DNA from: Calditrichota bacterium
GTDB taxonomy: Bacteria > Zixibacteria > MSB-5A5 > GN15 > FEB-12
Reading direction: 5' to 3'
Length of the DNA: 24,259 nt
Assembly (NCBI GenBank): GCA_008501655.1
Contig: QQUK01000340.1
Span: 1-24,259, forward strand
Position numbers and translations under genes: made by a program. The notes beneath the pieces are model-generated. The model was not told the DNA's origin and ran no database searches. It saw nothing but the letters and a program-made list of their open reading frames with translations. Positions 1 through 8,541 of this stretch are shown piece by piece. Numbering within the stretch: the stretch's first letter is position 1; each line of letters opens with the position of its first letter.

Positions 1-16
1 ACTCTTAATGAAATAG

Positions 17-1495
17 TTGTATAAAAAGGAAACGTATGAAAAACAAATTTTACTCACCGCATTCACGATCCTCTTAACTGCATGCTCTTTGATACAAGCT
101 GCACCATCCGATGACCATCTGACTAAAGCACTCACCGGGATGATTGATGCTCTCAATAAAGATGATGTCGCCAAACGGGAAGCATTTCTCAAAAAATATT
201 ATGTCAACGCTGATTCCGCCTCAGCTCTCGAACGGTGGCAGGGTCATCTTGTCAGATATTCTGAAATGCTTGGTAACATCAAAATAAGAACAATCGACCT
301 ATCCGACAAAGCACAACCCAGAGCATTAATTCAAACCTCATCACCTCGTTCAATGAGTGAGTTTGAGAATTTCTTTCTCAATATGGATCAGAACAAACCA
401 GAAAAGTTCTTTTCCATGGGACTTGAGCCGGGGCTGAATCCGGAAATCACCGCCATCGATCGTCCGCTGACGAATGAAGAAATCAGAAGGTTTACAAAAG
501 AATATATTCAGTCTCTTGTTGACAAAGATCTGTTTTCCGGAGCAGTATCACTTGCCAAAGATGGTATCCCATTTTATGAAGATGTGTATGGGAAAGCTGA
601 TTTGAGGTGGGGGGTTGATAACAAACTTGATACTAAGTTTAATCTCGGTTCGATGAACAAGATGTTCACCGGAGTTGCTATATGTCAGCTTGTCGAACAG
701 GGGAAACTTTCTTTTGATGACAAAATAAACAAATATCTCGATACATTGCCGAATGATGAACTTGCAAACAATATCACCGTACATCAGTTGTTAACGCATA
801 CTTCCGGTATGGTGTCGTATTGGGAAGCAATGGCAAATATGGATTGGACAGCTTTACGCTCGGTGAAAGATTTTGCTGATTTAAACCTGAACGACAAACT
901 TTCCTTTGAACCGGGTACCGAATTCCAGTACAGCAACTCTGGACCGTTATACCTCGGTCTGATAATTGAAAAAATTACCGGGATGGATTATCATGACTAT
1001 ATCCGTGAACATGTCAGCAAACCTGCCGGAATGGAAAACACCGACTGCTACCATGTTGATGCTGTTATTCCGAACTTAGCCCAAGGGTATGCCTGGGATC
1101 CGGAAACAGAAACACATTGGGCGAATATCTTTCAGCATTCCGCACGCGGTTCAGCAGCTGGAGGTGGATTTTCAACAGTTGTTGATTTGCAGCGGTTTGC
1201 CAAGGCTCTATACGACGGAACACTTCTGTCGAAAGAGATGCTTGAAACATATACAACCGGAAAAATTGAGATGGGGCCAAATGATAAATATGCATATCTT
1301 ATTGGCGATGAACTTTGGAATGGACATCGTGCTGTCGGTCATGGCGGGGGAGCTCCGGGAATAAACGCGGATTTAAAAATCTTTCCGGATTTAGGCTATA
1401 CAATTGCAGTTATGGTAAATTATGATGAAGCTGCTACCGCTGTTTCACAATTTGTCACCCAGTTGATTACGCATAACAGAGAGGTGCCTGAATAA
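17..1495 (+). CDS. Serine beta-lactamase-family hydrolase, lipoprotein; start probably disturbed by a 1-nt deletion
   Basis: Class C beta-lactamase/DD-peptidase-like serine hydrolase. The signature residues are visible: SMNK (nucleophile S212, K215), YSN (Y305-N307) and HGGG (H442). An N-terminal region of about 110 residues precedes the hydrolase domain and I do not recognise it. The N terminus carries a lipoprotein-type signal ending LLTAC, so the protein is probably anchored at the envelope facing the periplasm. Penicillin binding, esterase or peptidase activity cannot be told apart from motifs. The open frame begins only at TTG 17 and has no ribosome site. A good AAGGA site and ATG lie at 26-38, but in another frame that stops at 75. 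One extra A in the five-A run at 39-43 would give MKKQILLTAFTILLTAC, an ideal lipoprotein signal. The intended start is therefore probably ATG 36. Family call is sure; start is not. Confidence 0.88.
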   Translation: MYKKETYEKQILLTAFTILLTACSLIQAAPSDDHLTKALTGMIDALNKDDVAKREAFLKKYYVNADSASALERWQGHLVRYSEMLGNIKIRTIDLSDKAQPRALIQTSSPRSMSEFENFFLNMDQNKPEKFFSMGLEPGLNPEITAIDRPLTNEEIRRFTKEYIQSLVDKDLFSGAVSLAKDGIPFYEDVYGKADLRWGVDNKLDTKFNLGSMNKMFTGVAICQLVEQGKLSFDDKINKYLDTLPNDELANNITVHQLLTHTSGMVSYWEAMANMDWTALRSVKDFADLNLNDKLSFEPGTEFQYSNSGPLYLGLIIEKITGMDYHDYIREHVSKPAGMENTDCYHVDAVIPNLAQGYAWDPETETHWANIFQHSARGSAAGGGFSTVVDLQRFAKALYDGTLLSKEMLETYTTGKIEMGPNDKYAYLIGDELWNGHRAVGHGGGAPGINADLKIFPDLGYTIAVMVNYDEAATAVSQFVTQLITHNREVPE

Positions 1496-1508
1496 TATAT
1501 TTTATACA

Positions 1509-1539
1509 ATAACCCCGTTGCAAAATACAACGGGGTTAT
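1509..1539. terminator. Bidirectional terminator between converging genes
   Basis: A 12-bp perfect stem (AACCCCGTTG core at 1511-1520 pairing with 1528-1537, plus AT/AT) encloses a 7-nt loop. It lies just after the hydrolase stop and just beyond the end of the minus-strand flippase, with AT-rich flanks on both sides, so it could serve both genes. Confidence 0.8.
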
Positions 1540-1566
1540 ATCATTTTGATAAACTATAGATGTATC

Positions 1567-3075
1567 TTAATTTTTAAATATAAACTTCTTCAATTCAGCT
1601 TTATCATCGCTGTCGATAATCAAATAGCCATAAAATGCTACAGGGATTAAAATCAATCCTATCTGCATAAAGAAATCTCCCCAACCTGTTATTGTCAGTT
1701 TACTTAATAGCAAAGTACCAATACCATATACTATAATAACAGCAGGGATAGCTGTTTTTAACAACGTAAACATTATCCTGAAATAAGATATATTAAGATT
1801 CCTCCCTATGAGAATAGGGTAAAGGGTTGTATAAAAAAGAACCTGAGGGATTGTGTTAGCCAGCGCCATACCGATAACGCCAAACAACGGAATCAAAATA
1901 ACTGACAATCCTAACTTTGTAATCACTTCACAAATCAGAACATAAAAGACATACCGATGATGCCCGTTTCCGAACAGAACCGAGTTACCGATAATTTGCG
2001 GAATAAAAAATGCCGTTCCCACCGCAAGGACAACCATGACATCGGCAGTCTGGGCAAACTCCGCCGTCAGCCATAACCCTGTAAACGGTTTGGCATAAAG
2101 TATCACCCCGGTAGCCATGAGGAAAGAAAGGAACGAAATGTATTTGACTCCTTTCAGATATATCGAACGAATACGATCGATTGAATTATTCGACTGCAGA
2201 TGAGATATAGCCGGAATAAGAGGGACACCGACCATGTTGATAATATTTCTTAAATACAGCATCAACTGAGCACCCGGTGCATAGATACCCGCAGCAACAG
2301 ATGATGAAATTAAACCGAGTATAAAACTATCCGAAGAAAACATCACCAGCCAGCCTAAAGCAATACCGAAAGAAACTTTTGAATAGTTAAAGAGCTTTTT
2401 AGCTGATTCCTTATCAAAAGAGCCGAAGCTGATTTTAAGTTCCGGGTACAAATTTTTCAACCAGACAACTCCCGCAAGCGACCTGATTGTTGTCGTGATT
2501 AAGATTGCCCATGCTAAAGCAACAATCCCATATCCATTATAAATCAGATAAGTCATTACTGAAATCCGAACGATTTCCTCAGATGCATGAAGAACTTTGA
2601 GAACATCATGTCTCTGGAATGCTGAATGGGATGTTCCATAGGAAATCGCAAAAAACTGAACAGCGATATAGGCACCGAGAATGATCAATGCATCTTTGCC
2701 ATCCTCTATTAACTCCGCAGAATCTATCTTAAATGAATCAAAAAAGAAGATGATAAACAGATACACCAGCCCGAAGACAATTGCTCCAATTCCCCAGTAA
2801 ATCAACTGGGATGTCTGCAGGATTTTATTTATCGATCTGAAATCTTGTTTTGGCAGATAGCCGGAAACAAACTTGGTGATTGCTGAATTTAAACCAACGT
2901 CAAAAAGAGTGAAATAAGTGATGGTCTGAAAGATGATTACCCAGACACCGTATGCCTCGGAACCAAGCATAAAGGTGATATAAGGTATAAAGAAAAAGTT
3001 CAATACGATTCGAATAGCAAAAGAGATATTCGAAGTAATAACGTTTTTAATAAATTGTCTGCTTAAGCTGCTCAA
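1567..3075 (-). CDS. Polysaccharide biosynthesis flippase (Wzx/RfbX-like, MOP superfamily)
   Basis: A 502-residue integral membrane protein with about 12-14 hydrophobic segments across its whole length. The N terminus (RQFIKNVITSNISFAIRIVL, then FIPYITFMLGSEAYGVWVI) is typical of oligosaccharide/O-antigen flippases of the Polysacc_synt family. These move undecaprenyl-linked glycans across the inner membrane in LPS, capsule or exopolysaccharide synthesis. The start is TTG at 3073-3075, with a purine-rich AAGAGAAG site just upstream on the minus strand. The next Met lies inside the second conserved block, too far in to be the start. No glycosyltransferase is adjacent, so the glycan cannot be named. 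The gene is divergent from the TonB-C-repeat gene and converges on the hydrolase. Length is normal for the family. Confidence 0.85.
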   Translation of the reverse strand: MSSLSRQFIKNVITSNISFAIRIVLNFFFIPYITFMLGSEAYGVWVIIFQTITYFTLFDVGLNSAITKFVSGYLPKQDFRSINKILQTSQLIYWGIGAIVFGLVYLFIIFFFDSFKIDSAELIEDGKDALIILGAYIAVQFFAISYGTSHSAFQRHDVLKVLHASEEIVRISVMTYLIYNGYGIVALAWAILITTTIRSLAGVVWLKNLYPELKISFGSFDKESAKKLFNYSKVSFGIALGWLVMFSSDSFILGLISSSVAAGIYAPGAQLMLYLRNIINMVGVPLIPAISHLQSNNSIDRIRSIYLKGVKYISFLSFLMATGVILYAKPFTGLWLTAEFAQTADVMVVLAVGTAFFIPQIIGNSVLFGNGHHRYVFYVLICEVITKLGLSVILIPLFGVIGMALANTIPQVLFYTTLYPILIGRNLNISYFRIMFTLLKTAIPAVIIVYGIGTLLLSKLTITGWGDFFMQIGLILIPVAFYGYLIIDSDDKAELKKFIFKN

Positions 3076-3126
3076 ATTGGCTTCTCTTTAAGGAAATCTT
3101 TTTTCTTTCATTCAAAAACTAATTTG

Positions 3127-3132
3127 TATAAT
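3127..3132 (+). promoter_or_regulatory. Candidate -10 box for the TonB-C-repeat gene
   Basis: A perfect TATAAT lies 30 bases before the ATG in the 86-base divergent intergenic region. I see no convincing -35 box at the right distance, so this is a partial call. Confidence 0.4.
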
Positions 3133-3161
3133 ATACAGCTGCTTGCAAAGGAACAACTATA

Positions 3162-4253
3162 ATGAACAAATTAGCAATATTTATAATCAGTTGTCTACTT
3201 TTAACTCAATCGGTATTTAGCTCCGATGGTGAACTGTTTTCTTTTATACCTCCGGTTCCACAAAACAGACCGGATTTTAGTGCATCGGTACGAAAACCGT
3301 TTGTAGATGGCTACAAACATATGTCCGTTATTCTGGAGATTGATAAAAAGGGAAGAGTCAAGTCAGTCAAACCGGAAATCAAGGCGGATACCCTTTACGC
3401 AGAATTTGTATCCGATTATCTTCGGTCGTTTGAATTCAGTCCTGCTTTGAAAGAAGGGAAAAAGGTGAAATCGGTTCTTCCGGTTCTTGTTCACCTCTCA
3501 AAAAAGATAGCAGTTCCTGATGTAGATTTCCCTTTGACCGAACATGCATCTAATGCAAATTTGTTAAGATATTCATATGAGTTAAATCGTATCCTACTAC
3601 CTAAGATCGTTTCCTTTCCATCTTATTTTACAGAAATAAGTCCAACCGATTCATTACTCTATAAATTTCAACTCTATTCGTTGGAAATTGATAAATCGGG
3701 AAAACTTATCGGAATAGAAAAAGTAATGTCAACTAACCCGTCATTTGACGGTCAGATAGAATCAGCTATGCTTTATGCCTCATTTTCACCCTGTTTGCAG
3801 AAGTCAAAAGGGAAGAATTCATCCTGTTATATGAAAATTTCCTATTTCCCAACTATCCAGTACCCGACTTTTCCTTATGATTCAACCCACTATGAAAACC
3901 TTTCGCAGCTGAAACAGAGACGCCTCGAAATCCTGCCGGTATCAGTAAAACTTCTTTCCGAGCCTCTCCCTAAAACGATTCCTGACCACTTATACCCGAT
4001 TAGTAATATCCAGTATGCAGTCCATAGTGCTGTTGAGGCATATGTTCATATAGATACCCTTGGGAAAATCTCCCTGATGCGGACAGATGCCAAAGTCAAA
4101 GATGAAAAAGAATCAGTGAGACGAATCTGCAAAAATTTACGATTATACCCGGCATTAGATATTAATGGCAATCCGGTTGATTTCTATGGATATCTCCGAT
4201 TTGAACGATTTGAACAAAATTATATACGAATTTCTTATCTTTGGCTTAAATAA
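3162..4253 (+). CDS. Secreted protein with three TonB-C-like repeats
   Basis: 363 residues with a clear signal peptide (residues 1-21, ending QSVFSS) and no further membrane helix. Three segments resemble the TonB C-terminal fold: about 55-115 (EIDKKGRVKSVK ... FEFSPALKEGK), 170-230 (EIDKSGKLIGIE ... ASFSPCLQKSKG) and 290-350 (HIDTLGKISLMR ... LRLYPALDINGNPV). Each has the (I)D..G(K/R)(V/L/I) strand, a helix, and the F(S)P-L--GK/N turn typical of TonB_C. There is no TM anchor or proline-rich spacer, so it is not a classical energy transducer. It may act in the periplasm as a binding or scaffold protein. The start ATG has AAAGGA at 3147-3152. The domain call is by eye; the three-repeat reading is moderately sure, the function unknown. 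Confidence 0.7.
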   Translation: MNKLAIFIISCLLLTQSVFSSDGELFSFIPPVPQNRPDFSASVRKPFVDGYKHMSVILEIDKKGRVKSVKPEIKADTLYAEFVSDYLRSFEFSPALKEGKKVKSVLPVLVHLSKKIAVPDVDFPLTEHASNANLLRYSYELNRILLPKIVSFPSYFTEISPTDSLLYKFQLYSLEIDKSGKLIGIEKVMSTNPSFDGQIESAMLYASFSPCLQKSKGKNSSCYMKISYFPTIQYPTFPYDSTHYENLSQLKQRRLEILPVSVKLLSEPLPKTIPDHLYPISNIQYAVHSAVEAYVHIDTLGKISLMRTDAKVKDEKESVRRICKNLRLYPALDINGNPVDFYGYLRFERFEQNYIRISYLWLK

Positions 4254-4316
4254 GCAGATATATCTGAAAACTTCCTAACATCAAATAATATAATAGGTTA
4301 AGTATGTTAATTACCG

Positions 4317-4341
4317 TTGCGTGTTAATGGCATTAACCGCA
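4317..4341. promoter_or_regulatory. Imperfect palindrome, possible operator or hairpin
   Basis: GTTAATG (4323-4329), one G, then CATTAAC (4331-4337) form a 7-bp perfect inverted repeat. The symmetry extends to TTGCG/CGCAA with one extra T on the left. It lies in the 283-base gap after the TonB-C-repeat gene, about 200 bases before the miniprotein start. The rest of the gap is AT-rich; I see only a weak TATAAT at 4467-4472 in it, without a good -35. Confidence 0.4.
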
Positions 4342-4536
4342 AATACTGCGACTTTTGTAACTCTCCATACCAGTTTCAGATTTATACCTTATGTAAAGTA
4401 ATGAGAGACAAGCTATTGCGTTCCGTCTTTGAGGGTTGTGCTGTTTTTTGGCACATTTCTTGTCTTTATAATTGACTATGATAGAGATAATTAGGAAGAT
4501 TTTTAGCTCTGATTTGTATAAATGGAGGTAGACATA

Positions 4537-4749
4537 ATGGAGAAAGCGACTAAACTTTTACACCTGTTAACCATGATTTTGCTGTTTATTACCGGTTTTT
4601 ATATACAGCATGCATTCCAGCTGTTATTGACGAATTCATCGCTTTTACTGATCTGGATATTGATCTCGGTTTTAGCTCTTCTTCACTTAGAGTTTACCTT
4701 TAGAATTGTCAGGCGCCGGCTCTCATATTTTGACTCAGATATGAGTTAA
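4537..4749 (+). CDS. Small two-helix membrane protein of unknown function
   Basis: A 70-residue protein starting at ATG 4537, preceded by a strong GGAGG at 4524-4528. An upstream in-frame ATG at 4522 overlaps that ribosome site and is not the likely start. Two hydrophobic segments (about residues 6-26 and 32-50) are joined by a short turn. A basic stretch follows (RIVRRRLSYFD), so both termini probably face the cytoplasm. I recognise no family. It lies 57 bases before the TPR gene, with a TTGACA box between them, so it is probably transcribed separately. Composition and ribosome site make it a credible gene; the role is open. Confidence 0.65.
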   Translation: MEKATKLLHLLTMILLFITGFYIQHAFQLLLTNSSLLLIWILISVLALLHLEFTFRIVRRRLSYFDSDMS

Positions 4750-4757
4750 ATATTCGC

Positions 4758-4785
4758 TTGACAATAGAGTAGAAAAGTTTATTTT
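4758..4785 (+). promoter_or_regulatory. Sigma-70-type promoter of the TPR-Exb-TonB operon
   Basis: A perfect TTGACA (4758-4763), 16 bases, then TATTTT (4780-4785). It starts eight bases after the miniprotein stop and points into the TPR gene. The -35 is good and the -10 mediocre. Confidence 0.45.
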
Positions 4786-4806
4786 TGAAACTTGATTGGA
4801 GCTAAA

Positions 4807-6732
4807 ATGAGGAACATTACATTGAGAAAAAGCGTTTATTTTCAACTAGTTGCAACAATTTTTGTATTCCTGCTTACACTTACATTTTCCACTGAAAGTA
4901 AATCCGAGGAGTTAAAGCCAATCATCGCCGATGCACTTTCTAAAGGTGACACTGCACTCGCCTTGGATTTGTTAAACCAGGAAATCGATTTAGACCCGGG
5001 ATATTATTACAACTACCACACTAAAGGTAAAATATTTTTTGAACGCGGTCAGTTTGCGCAGGCAAAAGATCAGTTTGCTACGGCATTTGATAAAAAAAGT
5101 AAAGATTACGAATCACTGTATTACTTAGGTCTCTCCCAACTGGAACTTGGTGAACTCGAGGAAGCCCGCAAAACATTTAAAACGGGTATTAAAAAAGATA
5201 AGGATTTGAAACATCGTTTTGAAGATGGACTTGGACTTGTCTTTATGAAAGAAGGAAACTATAACGAAGCCGATACATACTTCCGTAAAGCTATCGTCGG
5301 TGATGATAAAATAGCTCTTTATCATATTCACCTTGGTGATGTCAATCTTGCAAACGGTGTTGCTGCTCTTGCTCCGATCGAATATGAAAAAGCGGTTGCT
5401 CTTGATACTGCCGGTAAAGAAGTCTATTATCATTGGGCTGAAGCTTGCTTGGAGATGAAAGACTACTCTTGTGCCATTGAAAAACTGAAAATAGTTTTAC
5501 AGAAAGACTCCACCCACGCCCCTTCATGGATGCGTGCAGCAGGGATCTATTTCAAAGCTGCCCGTTCCTCACGGACCCGTGATGAACAGACAAACCGGTT
5601 TAAAGAAACTATCGGTGCCTACAAAAAGTATCTGGAACTTTCTGATGCCCCGGTTGACTCCGCTCATGTCCGTGTGTTTTTTGAGCTTGCCATGTCTTAC
5701 TCTGCATTGAACGGTTTTGAAGATGCTGTTGACTATTATGAAAAAGTTCTCGCTATTCCGTATGAACCGAGAGACATCTATTTTAACTACGGCAAAGCTC
5801 TCTGGGGAATTAAAGACTATGTAAAAGCGTCTGAGATCCTTGAAAAACATATCGACTGGGTTGCCAAGCAGGATGATACGTATAACAGTTCTATCCGTGA
5901 TTATGAGTTGTACCAGTTGATAGGGGATGCATACTATTACCGTGATAACCGTGATTACTTTACCGCAATCTCCAATTATAAAAAAGCACTTGAAGACAAT
6001 ATGCCTGAAAGACTGCAGATGCGTATTCTGCAGAATGTCGCCTTAGGTTATAACAATCTGAAAAGTTATGATCAGGCGTTTGAGTATTATCAGAAACGTA
6101 TCGCATTAGGTGTTGATGAGAAGTACGCATTCTTGTATAAATATGCAGGTAACTGCGCTCTTGCTATCGGTGCTAATTCAGACGGCGACGAAGATGAAGA
6201 GATGCTTGAAGATGATCTTGATGTTGAACCGGCAGCAGCCGTTGATGCAAATGCTAATGTCAACTACTATGAACTCGCTGTTGAAAATCTTATCAAGTAT
6301 CTTGAGTTTAATCCAAAAGATACCGGTATAGTAACGACTGTTGCTTCAACTTATTTACATCAGTTGCTGGATTGTACGAATGGAGTCAAATATTATGAGA
6401 TGGCTCTTGCTCTTGATCCGGGAAATTGTGACGCCTTGAAATATTTAGGTTACGGATATTTGACCGGCGCGGTCTGCACAAAAAGTTATTCAAAAGCTAT
6501 AAAATATCTGACCAAAGCGGTCTCCTGTATGTCCGGTGATTGTGAGGATGTCGGTTTGATTTTAGGGATTGCTCAGTCATATCACTTATTAGGTGCTGAT
6601 AAAGCTGAAAATGGCGGTGATGCCAAACCTGATTACAAAAACGCATATGACTGGTACTCCAGAGTCTTAAAATGTGAACCTAACAATAAAGACGCTACCG
6701 AAGGTAAAAGTCAGTTAGAATTTGAAATTTAA
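4807..6732 (+). CDS. Periplasmic tetratricopeptide-repeat protein, first gene of the Exb/TonB operon
   Basis: 641 residues from ATG 4807 (GGAG at 4798-4801); the frame extends back to TTG 4792 but the ATG fits better. A signal peptide (about 1-33) directs export. The rest is almost all helix pairs with TPR spacing: G..Y...G......G....A...F..A, repeated about ten times. Examples are the Y.L.LSQLELGELEEARKTF and YLTKAV regions. One insert near residues 458-475 is extremely acidic (DGDEDEEMLEDDLDVEP), followed by an Ala/Asn linker. The C-terminal repeats hold several cysteines (DCTNG, NCDAL, VCTKS, SCMSGDCED), which could form disulfides in the periplasm. TPR proteins scaffold other proteins. 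Its position ahead of ExbB/ExbD/TonB suggests a periplasmic partner of that motor. Fold sure; partner inferred. Confidence 0.85.
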   Translation: MRNITLRKSVYFQLVATIFVFLLTLTFSTESKSEELKPIIADALSKGDTALALDLLNQEIDLDPGYYYNYHTKGKIFFERGQFAQAKDQFATAFDKKSKDYESLYYLGLSQLELGELEEARKTFKTGIKKDKDLKHRFEDGLGLVFMKEGNYNEADTYFRKAIVGDDKIALYHIHLGDVNLANGVAALAPIEYEKAVALDTAGKEVYYHWAEACLEMKDYSCAIEKLKIVLQKDSTHAPSWMRAAGIYFKAARSSRTRDEQTNRFKETIGAYKKYLELSDAPVDSAHVRVFFELAMSYSALNGFEDAVDYYEKVLAIPYEPRDIYFNYGKALWGIKDYVKASEILEKHIDWVAKQDDTYNSSIRDYELYQLIGDAYYYRDNRDYFTAISNYKKALEDNMPERLQMRILQNVALGYNNLKSYDQAFEYYQKRIALGVDEKYAFLYKYAGNCALAIGANSDGDEDEEMLEDDLDVEPAAAVDANANVNYYELAVENLIKYLEFNPKDTGIVTTVASTYLHQLLDCTNGVKYYEMALALDPGNCDALKYLGYGYLTGAVCTKSYSKAIKYLTKAVSCMSGDCEDVGLILGIAQSYHLLGADKAENGGDAKPDYKNAYDWYSRVLKCEPNNKDATEGKSQLEFEI

Positions 6733-6768
6733 TAAACTGTTTATAAACTTATTTGATTGGGAGTCTTA

Positions 6769-7740
6769 ATGGCTGCAGAAGGTAAAAAAGGTGAACCGAA
6801 AAAACAGATAACCGATGAACAACGTTTTAAGTATATCGGTTTTGATGTTTTCCCGGGGAAACCAAAAGATCTGTTTAAATCTGAAGCTGAGAAGACCAAG
6901 TATGTCGACGCATTAAAAGCGAGACGGGAAAAAGGCGATATCATCCGTGATGAATGTACGCTAATAGAGGAACGTGTTTCAGGACTGGACAGGATTGTTC
7001 TCTTAGCAGCATCAGTGATAATTGTCGCCACTTTGTTTATCCCGTGGTTTACGATGTATAATGAAAAAGTAGAAGAAACTACTGTTGCCGCTGAACCAAT
7101 GGAAACAATGGCAGATTCTACAATGCTTGCATCGGCTACCGACAGCTTGGGTAATATTCTTTCAAATGATTCCGCAATGATGGCAGATGCAACCGACTCG
7201 GCTTTAGCCGCAGGTGCAACTGCCGGAGATGAAAATACTCCGGCTGTTAATGATCCGGTCCACGAAACAACAGGGGAAGAGGTTCTCCACGGATATGTTG
7301 CCAAAAAGAAAATTACCAAAGAGTATTCACGTATACCCGGTTATTCGGTCTTTACGTCAATCGGCTCTTTAGGTGATTATATCTTCTCATCTGGAATTAT
7401 TTTAATGCTGACCGGTGTTCTCTTTTTCCTGCAGGTGCTGATGACCCTGCTTTTACCGATTTATACGCTTTACGGTATTTTTGGGATGAAGGGTGATGCA
7501 GATACCAAAGCATTAGCTTTGAAAAAGGTTTTAAAATTTAATTGGATTCCTGTAATCCTGTTCATACTCTCTATGTTGTTGTCATTCATCGGAGCTGAGT
7601 ATGGTTTTGATAGTCAGGCTGTATTTTCATCTCTGGGTGATGCCTACGGTCCTGGTGTCTTTTTAGATTCATTGTCATTTGGTGTCACTGTATCTTTGGG
7701 TGCTTTTATTCTTCTTGCTCTCAAAGGTGTAGAAATTTAG
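6769..7740 (+). CDS. Unrecognised four-helix membrane protein in the Exb/TonB operon
   Basis: 323 residues from ATG 6769, with GGGAG at 6759-6763; an in-frame TTG at 6757 overlaps that site and is rejected. A basic, charged cytoplasmic N-terminal region of about 75 residues is followed by TM1 (VLLAASVIIVATLFIPWFTM). An Ala/Thr/Asp/Met-rich loop of about 100 residues with low complexity (TMADSTMLASATDSL and similar) is probably outside the cytoplasm. Three more helices follow: SGIILMLTGVLFFLQVLM, WIPVILFILSMLLSFIG and SFGVTVSLGAFILLALKG. I do not recognise a family. It lies 36 bases after the TPR gene and 39 bases before ExbB, so it should be co-transcribed and is a candidate accessory subunit of the motor. 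Confidence 0.75.
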   Translation: MAAEGKKGEPKKQITDEQRFKYIGFDVFPGKPKDLFKSEAEKTKYVDALKARREKGDIIRDECTLIEERVSGLDRIVLLAASVIIVATLFIPWFTMYNEKVEETTVAAEPMETMADSTMLASATDSLGNILSNDSAMMADATDSALAAGATAGDENTPAVNDPVHETTGEEVLHGYVAKKKITKEYSRIPGYSVFTSIGSLGDYIFSSGIILMLTGVLFFLQVLMTLLLPIYTLYGIFGMKGDADTKALALKKVLKFNWIPVILFILSMLLSFIGAEYGFDSQAVFSSLGDAYGPGVFLDSLSFGVTVSLGAFILLALKGVEI

Positions 7741-7779
7741 AAATGAAGAATTAATATTTATATGGAGGTTTAGTTTACA

Positions 7780-8538
7780 GTGGTTAAACAAACTATTTTC
7801 GTCACGCTGAATGCCTTGATCGCATTCGCAATCGGATTTTATCTCTGGTTTTTTGTATTCAAAAATTCTGAAAATGCTATTTTACAGTCGGTTTACCACG
7901 GTGGACCGCTTGTGGTTATTCTCATTATGATTTTGTGTATGTTGATTGCTTTTGTTATTGAACGATACCTGTCATTATACGGTAACGCAAAAGGTAAAAG
8001 CTCTGTTCAGGTTTTCTTTAAGAAACTCATTACTCTCATCCATTCTGATGATCTTGATGGCGCTTTAGCTGCCTGTGACAAACAGCGCGGTACTACAGCG
8101 AATGTTCTTCGGGCAGGCATCGAAAGATACCGTGAAGTTAAAGGGAATGACACTTTAGAAAAAGAAAAGAAAATCCAGCTGACACAGTCAGCGATCGAAG
8201 AAGCAAACGCTCTTGAAGGTCCGCTGCTTGAAAGAAACCTCATTGCCCTTTCAACAATCGCATCTATTGCTACAATGGTAGGTCTGTTAGGTACTACTAT
8301 TGGTATGATTCGTGCATTTGCTGCAACCGGTAATGTTGAAGGTGGTGTTATTGATGCTACTGCACTTGCAACGGGTATTTCCGAAGCTCTGATTAATACT
8401 GCTGGTGGACTGCTCTCCGGTATTTTGGGTATCTTCTTCTATAACTTCTTTGTAAACAAAGTTGATGCATTCAACTATACCACAGATGAAGCTACCTTTG
8501 AAATTCTTCAGATTTTGAAAGAAAAAGAAGGAATCTAA
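7780..8538 (+). CDS. exbB: ExbB/TolQ/MotA-family proton channel subunit
   Basis: 252 residues, starting at GTG 7780. GGAGG lies at 7764-7768, a longer than usual spacing, but a stop at 7771 excludes anything upstream. An N-terminal helix (about 8-30) is followed by the family's core: a helix at about 43-67, a large cytoplasmic region, then the signature helices LERNLIALSTIASIATMVGLLGTTIGMI (GLLGTTIGM at 168-176) and ISEALINTAGGLLSGILGIFFYNFF. ExbB pentamers surround an ExbD dimer and use proton flow across the inner membrane to drive TonB. The C-terminal cytoplasmic tail is short. The downstream exbD follows after three bases, so the two are translationally close. Family assignment is certain; the choice of ExbB over TolQ rests on the TonB in the same operon and the absence of TolA, TolB or Pal. 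Confidence 0.95.
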   Translation: MVKQTIFVTLNALIAFAIGFYLWFFVFKNSENAILQSVYHGGPLVVILIMILCMLIAFVIERYLSLYGNAKGKSSVQVFFKKLITLIHSDDLDGALAACDKQRGTTANVLRAGIERYREVKGNDTLEKEKKIQLTQSAIEEANALEGPLLERNLIALSTIASIATMVGLLGTTIGMIRAFAATGNVEGGVIDATALATGISEALINTAGGLLSGILGIFFYNFFVNKVDAFNYTTDEATFEILQILKEKEGI

Positions 8539-8541
8539 ACC

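Noticed and set aside
6741..7319. Minus-strand 192-codon open frame opposite the four-helix protein gene
   Set aside because: It is the antisense shadow of the Ala/Thr/Asp-rich coding stretch; the plus-strand frame has a ribosome site, TM helices and operon context.
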